From the NCBI GenBank assembly GCA_024636505.1, contig JAGXGY010000039.1:1-64000 (forward strand): 64,000 nucleotides of DNA, written 5' to 3'. Positions 18,963 to 27,100 of this stretch are shown here, in pieces. Numbering within the stretch: position 1 is the first letter of the stretch; each line of letters begins with the position of its first letter. A model generated the notes under the pieces. It worked only from the letters and a program-made list of their open reading frames with translations. It was not told the origin of the DNA and made no database searches. A program made the translations under genes and the position numbers. Source of the stretch: Methylobacter sp. (GTDB lineage: Bacteria; Pseudomonadota; Gammaproteobacteria; Methylococcales; Methylomonadaceae).

Positions 18963-20696
18963 TTATTTATTGATCAGTTTACGAACACGGTCATAAATCA
19001 TCTGCCTGTTAATGATCAATACATAGCTTAATAAGCCCAACAGTAAACCGAATAGCAATTTTCCAAAAGCGGAACTTTCCTGTTCGGCTTGCGGAGTTTC
19101 AGGCGCCCATTGTTCTTTTACGATTTGTACCGCAACTTTGGAAGGCTTATAGTTTGCTTTCAAATCAGGCAGACCTAGGCTGTGCCATGCATCGTAATCT
19201 TGCCAGATCGGATAATTACGTTTCCACAGTTCCTTGCTGAAATAGGGGGTAAGATCCATGCCGTGCGATTTGGGCATGCCTTTTTCATCCAGGAAGTCTT
19301 TATAGACAACCAGGCTGATATCGCCGCCTTCACCAACGCCGTCAGTGGTAAATGCTTTTTCAACATGGTCATGGAACATCCAAATGCCAGGACCGAAGCT
19401 ATGCAAGCCATCATCGACACCGCTTAATTCCAGATCCAGCCGCTGAGCGGGTGCAATAGCATGTACGTCCCGGGTTATATGGGAATTCGGACCATTATCA
19501 ACGCCGTCATAATGGGTCGCTGTGGGTTTGTGTCCATGCGAATGGAAGGCTATAGTATCTTGAGTACCGTTATAAATACGCAGTTTAACCTTCTCATCCG
19601 GCTGCATTTCAATCAGCGATTCTCTTAACGTATAAGGAAAAGAGCGGCCGTTGAGCATGAAATAGTCATCAGTAGCATCGGTCGTGTCATATCCCATGTT
19701 CATATGCTTGGCAATCAGTCGGGGATCATTAGCTGATCTGGCAACAATATTATGTAATTCCTTGTCGGCCGATCCGTAATGTAAATCGTATTCCCGCGCA
19801 TATTTTTCAAGCACCGCTACCGAGGGATGGCGTACTTGACCGGCACCGACATTAAAAGTTTGCGGCCAGTTATTAGGGCGGTTTTCTTCAACCACAAAAA
19901 GACCCTGTAAGCCCATTGGAATATGGGTATGGGGCTGAACATGGCAATGGTAATACATGGTGCCTGCTTGGCGCGGCTTAAATACATAGGTTTTGCTTTC
20001 GCCGGGCATAACATCCATGTTGCTGGATTGGGCAACGCCATCATTGCCGACGCCGGCATGGTCCATGAACGGATGATCGATACCGTGCAAATGGATGGAA
20101 TGCGGCAAATAATGGGTGTTTTCCAGAATCAACCAGATTATATCATCCTGCTCGACATGAATTGCCGGAGACGGTACGCGCAACAAGGGACTGGCTACCG
20201 GCTCGTAAATGCTTTTGGTTGACATGTCCCGGGTTTTCGGCGCGAAAACCCAAAAAGTCGGCTGTATGCCCGGCGCTATATCGAAGGTGGTGGTCGGGGC
20301 GATCATGTCCGGCGAATGACCGTTGAGTTCGGCAATTTCAAGCCGGATAACGATTTTATCAGGATCGCCGTCGCCATCGATATCATCGGACATGGTGATA
20401 GCGTCAGCAGCGAGTTGGGTTTCCATCAGCGTTTTCATGGAAACGCCGTTGGTGCCTTTGACAAAAGCGGCGATGTCAGACGGATTGTCGGGATTACACA
20501 GCCGTGAAGCCTGTATTTCTACCCCATCGATGACTTGCGCTTCTCGCCATTTGGGTGAAGTAAAATCGGAGCAGACCTCTTCGACCGGCCCCATATCTAC
20601 CTTGGCCGTAGGAGGTAAATCGCTGGCTGCTTGACTCCATGAGTAGGTAAGGAACAAGGTAGTGCCCCAAATGAAGGTAAGAAGATTTTTATGCAT
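18963..20696 (-). CDS. membrane-anchored multicopper oxidase
   Basis: The 577-residue protein has a signal peptide (about 1-24), two cupredoxin regions and one C-terminal membrane helix (about 545-563), so it should sit in the periplasm anchored to the inner membrane. Copper ligands are visible as HSIHLHG (199-205), YYHCHVQPHTHIPMG (248-262), FHSHGH (384-389) and MFHDHVEKAF (440-449). The only HCH...H...M set, typical for a type 1 site, is in the first cupredoxin half, as in two-domain oxidases and nitrite reductases rather than laccases. A calcium-loop-like DDIDGDGDPDK stretch occurs near 104-114. Substrate unknown; copper handling or oxidation of small molecules or metals are options. A tgaggtcg site precedes the ATG. 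Confidence 0.85.
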   Translation of the reverse strand: MHKNLLTFIWGTTLFLTYSWSQAASDLPPTAKVDMGPVEEVCSDFTSPKWREAQVIDGVEIQASRLCNPDNPSDIAAFVKGTNGVSMKTLMETQLAADAITMSDDIDGDGDPDKIVIRLEIAELNGHSPDMIAPTTTFDIAPGIQPTFWVFAPKTRDMSTKSIYEPVASPLLRVPSPAIHVEQDDIIWLILENTHYLPHSIHLHGIDHPFMDHAGVGNDGVAQSSNMDVMPGESKTYVFKPRQAGTMYYHCHVQPHTHIPMGLQGLFVVEENRPNNWPQTFNVGAGQVRHPSVAVLEKYAREYDLHYGSADKELHNIVARSANDPRLIAKHMNMGYDTTDATDDYFMLNGRSFPYTLRESLIEMQPDEKVKLRIYNGTQDTIAFHSHGHKPTATHYDGVDNGPNSHITRDVHAIAPAQRLDLELSGVDDGLHSFGPGIWMFHDHVEKAFTTDGVGEGGDISLVVYKDFLDEKGMPKSHGMDLTPYFSKELWKRNYPIWQDYDAWHSLGLPDLKANYKPSKVAVQIVKEQWAPETPQAEQESSAFGKLLFGLLLGLLSYVLIINRQMIYDRVRKLINK

Positions 20697-20856
20697 ACGA
20701 CGACCTCAGAAGAATTCATTAAATAAAATGACACCGCCACCTGAAGCGGGGTTTTTAACGAAGTTATTCTAACTGAATATCAAGGAGAATTCATGTTTAA
20801 CGCCAGAATAAACACAATTTTTCAATTTAACTGTTTAGCTAACCGCAGCTCAGCTT

Positions 20857-21044
20857 TATCGCTAAGTAGCGTAAAACCCCATCGTTCAGGGCATAGGTAT
20901 CTACACAAGATTGATTGAGTGTCAAAAATCACATCGTAAAGGTGATTATCTTTATGAAAAAAACGATTATATTTGCCTAACTAGCTGATTATAGGTATGT
21001 AAAATTGTGTAGATACCTGCGATTTAGATGGGAGAAGATATCAA
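20857..21044. mobile_element. IS200/IS605-like end remnants / MITE-like element
   Basis: This part of the 549-bp gap between the oxidase and selO holds three signals. A 36-bp segment (20857-20892, gctaagtagcgtaaaacccc...) recurs in inverted orientation at 51917-51952 with two differences. A perfect 14-bp inverted repeat aggtatctacacaa / ttgtgtagatacct sits at 20895-20908 and 21005-21018. A right-end-like tttagatgggagaagatatc at 21023 resembles the one behind the tnpB remnant at 881. Together they look like a non-coding element of about 190 bp. Confidence 0.5.
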
Positions 21045-21245
21045 GAGCAATGTCTATTCGGTAAGAATATCTGACTCGATAGCGCTAGAAGCAAATCCAG
21101 GACATAGCGATGAGGGAATTTAAATGCGTCCAGTGCATTTAAACACCGCGAGAGTTTCAAAAAGCGACTGTCCATGGCGATATGACGAAGTTATATATTA
21201 AGTCATATATAATGAGTAGCGAACCGACCAGAGATTATTACCGTT

Positions 21246-22856
21246 ATGACAGATTCCAAAACAAAAATAGAACGACTCGATGACTTGGTTTTTGATAATC
21301 GATTTATCCGCGAGCTACCTGCCGATGCCGAAACCGCCAATCATCGCCGTCAAGTGACTGGTGCCTGTTATTCGCGGGTATTGCCTGCTAAGGCCGCCAA
21401 TCCTCAAATGGCCGCATATTCCAGAGAGGTTGCAGAACTACTGGATTTGAGTAAGGAAATTTGTGAATCTGCCGGTTTTACCCAGGTGTTTGTCGGCAAT
21501 CGGCTGTTATCCGGGATGGATCCTTATGCGATTTGTTACGGCGGTCACCAGTTCGGCAACTGGGCGGGACAACTCGGTGACGGTCGCGCGATTAATCTGG
21601 GCGAAGTGCTTAATCGCCGGGGCGAGCATTGGACGTTGCAGTTTAAAGGCGCCGGTGAAACGCCTTACTCAAGGAATGCGGACGGCTTGGCGGTATTGCG
21701 CTCCTCGGTGCGCGAGTTTTTGTGCAGCGAAGCCATGCATCATCTGGGCGTACCGACCACGCGGGCGTTGAGTCTGATACTGACCGGCGACCAGGTTATC
21801 CGCGATATGTTTTACAACGGTAATCCCAAACCCGAACCGGGTGCCGTGGTCTGTCGGGTTGCGCCGTCGTTTACCCGCTTTGGCAGTTTCCAGATTTTTG
21901 CCGCCAGGGGCGAGATTGGTTTGCTGAAAAAACTGCTGGACTACACCATCCGCACCGACTTTCCGCATTTGGGCGAGCCGTCGCGTGAGGTTTATCTGGC
22001 CTGGTTTGCAGAAGTCTGCCGCAGAACGGCAAAAATGATTGTGCACTGGCAGCGGGTCGGCTTTGTGCATGGGGTGATGAATACCGATAATATGTCGATA
22101 CTCGGCCTTACCATAGACTACGGGCCTTACGGCTGGCTGGAAAATTACGATCCCAACTGGACGCCCAACACCACCGATGCCGCAGAACGCCGCTATCGTT
22201 TCGGCAACCAGCCGCAGATTGCGTTTTGGAATCTGGGGCAATTGGCCAACGCCATTTATCCGCTGATAGAGCAAGTCGAACCTTTGCAACAGGCGATCAA
22301 TGTCTATACCGAAACGTTTACGCAGCATTGGCAAGCCATGGTTGCCGCCAAGCTGGGCTTGAATGTCTATGATCCGGCCGCCGATGACCCGCTAAACACC
22401 GAGCTGTTGATTATCTTGCAAGTAGTTGAGACCGACATGACTCTTTTTTATCGCAAGCTGGCGGGGCTGGTCATGGATGTTGAACTCAGCAATGAGGCTT
22501 TGATGCTGCCGCTGATGGAAGCCTATTATGCGCCGGAGCAGTTAACCGACGACTACAAAGCGCGTCTTGGCAACTGGCTTAGGTCTTACATAAAACGGGT
22601 GCAAGGTGCCGACATAGCCGATGCCGAACGAATTCAAAGCATGAACTCCGTCAATCCCAAATACGTGTTACGCAATTATCTGGCGCAACTGGCGATAGAC
22701 AAGGCCGAGCAGGGCGATTTTTCGATGGTCGATGAGCTGTTGGAACTGTTGCGCCATCCCTACGACGAACAACCCGGCAAGGAAGCGTTCGCCTTAAAAC
22801 GTCCCGACTGGGCAAGGCAACGGCCGGGCTGTTCGATGTTGTCGTGCAGTTCTTGA
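21246..22856 (+). CDS. selO: protein adenylyltransferase SelO
   Basis: SelO is a pseudokinase-fold enzyme that transfers AMP from ATP to hydroxyl side chains of proteins, with a role in redox stress. The 536-residue protein shows the family blocks YGGHQFGNWAGQLGDGRA (about 97-114), KGAGETPYSR, the metal and catalytic region GFVHGVMNTDNMSI and DYGPYGW. It ends in CSMLSCSS, where the cysteine third from the end replaces the selenocysteine of eukaryotic SelO. Length and termini look complete. A rearranged fragment of the same gene lies at 42379-42596. It stands alone, with a terminator-like hairpin about 95 bp downstream. Confidence 0.95.
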   Translation: MTDSKTKIERLDDLVFDNRFIRELPADAETANHRRQVTGACYSRVLPAKAANPQMAAYSREVAELLDLSKEICESAGFTQVFVGNRLLSGMDPYAICYGGHQFGNWAGQLGDGRAINLGEVLNRRGEHWTLQFKGAGETPYSRNADGLAVLRSSVREFLCSEAMHHLGVPTTRALSLILTGDQVIRDMFYNGNPKPEPGAVVCRVAPSFTRFGSFQIFAARGEIGLLKKLLDYTIRTDFPHLGEPSREVYLAWFAEVCRRTAKMIVHWQRVGFVHGVMNTDNMSILGLTIDYGPYGWLENYDPNWTPNTTDAAERRYRFGNQPQIAFWNLGQLANAIYPLIEQVEPLQQAINVYTETFTQHWQAMVAAKLGLNVYDPAADDPLNTELLIILQVVETDMTLFYRKLAGLVMDVELSNEALMLPLMEAYYAPEQLTDDYKARLGNWLRSYIKRVQGADIADAERIQSMNSVNPKYVLRNYLAQLAIDKAEQGDFSMVDELLELLRHPYDEQPGKEAFALKRPDWARQRPGCSMLSCSS

Positions 22857-23277
22857 ACATACCGTACACATCATCGCTAAAAAGCAGTTAACCCAAATAG
22901 TATAAATTGAACCGTATGAATTACTTACGTTAAACCGTGGTATTGCCGTGTAAGGGCGACCGGCCTGTCGCCCTTACGGTAGCGTGCAACTATCAAATCT
23001 AACTGCTTTTTTAGGATCATAACAGGCAAGGCACACAACAAGCTTTGTTTGTCAGCCCGCCCTTCGCCCCATAAAACTTGCAGGCGAGCCTTCATCCGAT
23101 GTTGTTTAAACTTGATTTGTCGGTTAGCCGCTCTTAATGGACAACTACCTTGCCGAGCCGCTTACCGGAATCAAATCGTAGTTTTGATCGATAAAACCAG
23201 CGGCTGGGTAATTGAGTGCAAATAATTCCGCGCTATCGGTTTTCTGAGCCATCAACCAATAAAAGCAGTTTGAGTTG
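22857..23277. other. 421-bp gap with hairpin and a possible dehydrogenase remnant
   Basis: A hairpin lies at 22951-22976. On the minus strand, 23134-23175 reads DSGKRLGKVVVH followed by TAA, which resembles the C-terminus of a zinc-type alcohol dehydrogenase. The match covers only about 12 residues, so it is suggestive at best. Nothing else recognisable was seen. Confidence 0.35.
22951..22976 (+). terminator. hairpin after selO
   Basis: taagggcgac / gtcgccctta is a perfect 10-bp stem with a 6-base loop. The same stem core, agggcgac/gtcgccct, occurs at 46670-46691 behind mlaA, so it may be a shared terminator or REP type. Confidence 0.6.
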
Positions 23278-23586
23278 TCAAGCGGTTAAGTTGTCTTGGT
23301 TGTTGCTTTTTTTATGTTCCATGCTTTCGACTTCTCTTCTGATCCGTAACCGTAGCGTATCCAAGTCTTTTTTCTCTTCTGTGTACATGTATGTCAATGT
23401 CATCAGGCTCAAGCAATGAATGCCGATGGTTTGAGCGATGCTATGGATTTTATCCAGAGTGGGGCTTTTTTTGCCCCTTTCCAGCATGCTCAGATAAGTG
23501 CGGCTGGAAATATCGGAGAAATCTTCCTGGGTTAGACCGCGCGATTTTCTGGTAATCTTCAATGCCTTGGCAAAAGCGACTCTCAT
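23278..23586 (-). CDS. small XRE-family transcriptional regulator
   Basis: From the ATG at 23586 this gives 102 residues; the longer tracked start adds 47 residues unlike the family and runs through the operator. The helix-turn-helix occupies about 6-62 (KALKITRKSRGLTQEDFSDI, then SMLERGKKSPTLDKIHSIAQ). A short charged helical tail follows. It is a DNA-binding repressor or controller protein. A perfect inverted repeat 49 bp upstream of the start is probably its own operator. Neighbours (selO, a receptor remnant) give no clue to other targets; size and operator layout resemble phage or restriction-controller regulators. Confidence 0.8.
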   Translation of the reverse strand: MRVAFAKALKITRKSRGLTQEDFSDISSRTYLSMLERGKKSPTLDKIHSIAQTIGIHCLSLMTLTYMYTEEKKDLDTLRLRIRREVESMEHKKSNNQDNLTA

Positions 23587-23634
23587 TATTACTGATCCTT
23601 TGGGTGGTAAGTTGGTCGTCCATCTAGCCAAAGC

Positions 23635-23665
23635 GAACACTATAAGACTACAATCTATAGTGTTC
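23635..23665. promoter_or_regulatory. perfect inverted repeat, probable XRE operator
   Basis: gaacactata and tatagtgttc are perfect 10-bp inverted arms around an 11-bp centre, 49-79 bp upstream of the XRE start. Symmetric sites of this size suit an XRE dimer and suggest autoregulation. Confidence 0.6.
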
Positions 23666-23853
23666 ATTTTATTCCTGAACCGCAGGGTTATGGGCAACTT
23701 CTGCCGCAGATGCCCCTTAAGATGCAACCCGGGAGACGCTCGATTGTGGGGTGGAAAGCCGCCGTAAAGCTCGTCTGGGGAGCTATAAAGCCGGTTTAGT
23801 GTAAACGCCGCTGTACTTTTTGGCTGGAATGATCCTTATCACGGTCGCATTGA

Positions 23854-24012
23854 CCGACAAAGTACCGCTATAAGCGGGATTTTTCTTTCACCCTTGAAGG
23901 CATGAACCTGCTGAATACGGTGCGCAGTTCCTATTACGGCGCGGAAACCCGGCCGCAGAGCGTTTGGGTTAACGATACCCAGGTGGGCGCGACAATGACG
24001 GTACGGTTTTAA
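23854..24012 (+). pseudogene. TonB-dependent receptor, C-terminal remnant
   Basis: The frame after a TGA at 23851 reads PTKYRYKRDFSFTLEGMNLL, then NTVRSSYYGAET, and ends VGATMTVRF before TAA. The closing strand with terminal F and the LEGMNLLN / YYG pattern are typical of the last beta-strands of TonB-dependent outer-membrane receptors. No upstream portion of the gene is recognisable in the about 190 bp back to the XRE region, so this is a fossil end of a receptor. The 56-bp palindrome follows immediately. Confidence 0.55.
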
Positions 24013-24021
24013 TGGCGATCT

Positions 24022-24077
24022 CCAGTCGCGACGTAGGCGTCGCTCCCACGTGGGAGCGACGCCTACGTCGCGACTGG
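24022..24077. repeat. 56-bp perfect palindrome (REP type)
   Basis: Each arm is 28 bp (ccagtcgcgacgtaggcgtc then gctcccac) and the two arms are exact reverse complements with no spacer. Shorter relatives with the gggagcgac core occur at 49645-49686 and 63537-63564. It directly follows the TonB-receptor remnant and may cap its former transcript. Confidence 0.9.
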
Positions 24078-24134
24078 AACGATAATGAATGGATTTACAC
24101 GTGAACATCGAGTTTTAACATTTTTTAGTCACCA

Positions 24135-27100
24135 TTGTTAAATTTAAGAGTATTTTCCTTGTCAAGTTGCCATCCAAAAAGCGGTGATAACTTTATCTTT
24201 CAAAGGGTTAAATTTCGACAGCCTAATGCAAAGCCCTATCGCTGTGGCTTGCATTGCGCCGCTGTCGGCATCACCAGGGAAGAACGGGCGTGTGTTGCCA
24301 AGCCGGTAGTATGGACGCTGATATTCGAGGTGTTAATGCTGGTATGCGGCGTGGCGCATGCCGATAATGCACTGCAGCAATGGCGCCATAAAGCAGGCGA
24401 GATACGGCTGCTGGCGGAAAACGACACCCAACGGGCCTACGCCGAGGCCGAACGCCTGCAAGCCGAACTTCCCGTCGACGCTACGCCTGCCGATCGGGCG
24501 CGGCTGTTAAATCTGTTGGCGCGCATCGAAGTTTATCGGGCGCAAACCGACAAGGCCGTATTGCATATCCAACAAGCGATGGAGATTGCCAAGCAGCATA
24601 ACGATCCGGTCGGTCAGGCCGAAGCGGACCTGAATACCGCCTTAAACGCAGTCAATCAAGCCAAGATCGACGATGCCATTGCCGCCGCGATTGATAGCCT
24701 GGCGGTGCTAGACGGCGTGGACCGGCCGGATCTGCTCGGTGAGGCGCTGCTAAGAATGGCGATGATGTACCGATGCACCGACCAGCTCGACGAATCGATC
24801 ATGATGTCGATGCAAGCACTGGATATTGCCCGGCAAAGCAATAATCCGCTGGCGCTAACCTATGCTTACCAAGGTTTGGCAATTGCCTACGAACTGAGCG
24901 ACCACTTTAACGAATCGGGCGAATATTATCGGCGCATGCTGGAGCAAGCCCGGATCGCCGGTTCCAGGCTGATGGAAGCCTTTGCGTTGATGGGGCTTGG
25001 CTATATTCATAACAATCAAGGCGATTTGAAAATCGCGGAATCGTTGATTCGCGAGGCGGTTGCGGTGTTCCGCGCCATCGACGTTCCTTTCAGTGTCAAT
25101 TTCAGCCAGTTTGCCCTCGCCGATAATTTGCGCAAGCAGAAGCATTATGCCGAAGCTTCACTAATATTCGACGAAATAATCGGGCGTTATCGACACTATC
25201 CCAATAAGATCGGCCTGTGGTGGACACTGAACGCCCGCAGCAGCAACCGGATAGACTTAGGCGATGCTGCCGGTGCGCGCCGCGATGTCGAACAGGCTTA
25301 TCAACTGGCTAAGGAAATCGGCGTGCCTTTGTACCTGACTGACAGTGCAAAACGGCTGGCGAAAATCGCCGCCGCTAAAGGCGATCATCGCAAAGCCTAC
25401 CGGCTTATACTCGAAGCAAGCGAGATAGCGGCCAAGGCGGCAAAAGACACCGCCTCCATGCGGGTGTTGCAGTTGACGCGGCGTTACCAAACCGAAAGCA
25501 AGCAGCGCGAAATCGATAAACTCAACCGCCATAATAAGCAACAGGCGGCGGAACTTAAACATCACGCACTCGAACGGCGCTGGCTGTCGACCGTGCTTGG
25601 CGGCAGCGTCGTGATGTTGGTTGGCACAGTCTTTTTCCTGGTACGTTTGAAGCGTTCTCATCGCAGGCTGGCAACGCTCAATACCCAGATGCTGCAGGCC
25701 AAAAACAAATTGCAGGCCACACTGGATGCGATCCCCGACCTGATGTTCGAAGTCGGGATGGACGGCCGCTACTACGATTGCCATTCGCCGCAATTGGGTT
25801 TGCTGGCCGCGCCTGCCGAACAGCTGCTGGGCAGGACCGTGGCCGAGGTTATGTCTGCCGATACCGCAGCGGTTTGTCTGGCGGCGTTGCGCGAAGCCCA
25901 CGAAAAAAGCATATCGTTTGGCAGGCAGCTGTTGCTGTCGTTGCCGCACGGCGATTTCTGGTTTGAGCTTTCCGTTGCCGCCAAACCCTCGGTTGCCGGA
26001 GAAGAGCCCAGGTTCATCGTGATGTCCCGCAACATCACCGAGCGCAAGCACATGGAAGATGCCTTGCTGATAAGCCGACAGATTCTCACCGAGGCCCAGC
26101 GCATTGCGCATATTGGCAGTTGGGAGCTGGATCTGGAGACAAATGCCCTTAGTTGGTCGGATGAAATCTTCCGCATCTTCGAGATCGGCCAGGAACAGTT
26201 CGGCGCTTCCTATCAATCCTTCATTGAAATCATTCACCCCGATGACCGTGAAGCTGTCGACTGCGCCTATACCGAGTCGGTTGAAAATCGGCAACCTTAC
26301 GAAATCGAGCACCGCCTGATGATGGCGGATGGGCGCATTAAGCATGTCCTCGAACATGGCGAAACTCATTATACGGACAACGGTAAGCCTTTGTATTCGT
26401 TAGGTACCGTGCAAGATATTACCGAACACAAGCAGGCGGCGGATGCGCTGGTTGCCCGCGAACGCGAATTCCGCACCTTGGCGGAAAGCCTGCCGGACAA
26501 TGTTGTCTGTTATGATCGGGAAGGACGAGCCATTTACGTCAACCCGGTGCTCGAAAAAACCTTAGGCGCCAACGCTTCAAAAATGCTCGGCACGACAGTC
26601 CGAGAACGGTTTCCCAATGGCGACTACGACGATTATGCACAGCTTTTGGATAGCGTTCTCGTCAGCGGAGAGAACGGCGAAATCGAAAAGATAGTGACTC
26701 CTCCGTATAAAGACGCGCATATGATTCACAGCATCCGCATGGTTGCCGAGCGCGATGACAACGGCGAAATTATTGGCGTGCTGGCTATCGGCCGCGACAT
26801 TACCGAACGCAAACTGGCGGAAGAGACACTGCGCGACAGCGAGGAAAAATACCGGACTCTGATCGAAAAAATTCAGGCCGCAGTCATTGTGCATGACGCC
26901 GACACGCAAATTCTGGTTTCCAACCCGGTCGCCCGGGAAATACTCGGCCTTACGGCAGATCAGCTCTATGGCAAAACCGCCATCGATCCGGCTTGGCATT
27001 TTCATCATGAAGATGGCCGTCGGCTGACACCGGAGGAGTATCCGGTCAATCAAGTGCTGGTGTCGGGCAAAGCGCTGAAAAACTGTGTCCTGAGCGTGCA

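Noticed and set aside
23134-23200. Possible C-terminus of a zinc alcohol dehydrogenase on the minus strand (DSGKRLGKVVVH)
   Set aside because: The match covers about 12 residues only; mentioned in the gap entry but not called as a gene.
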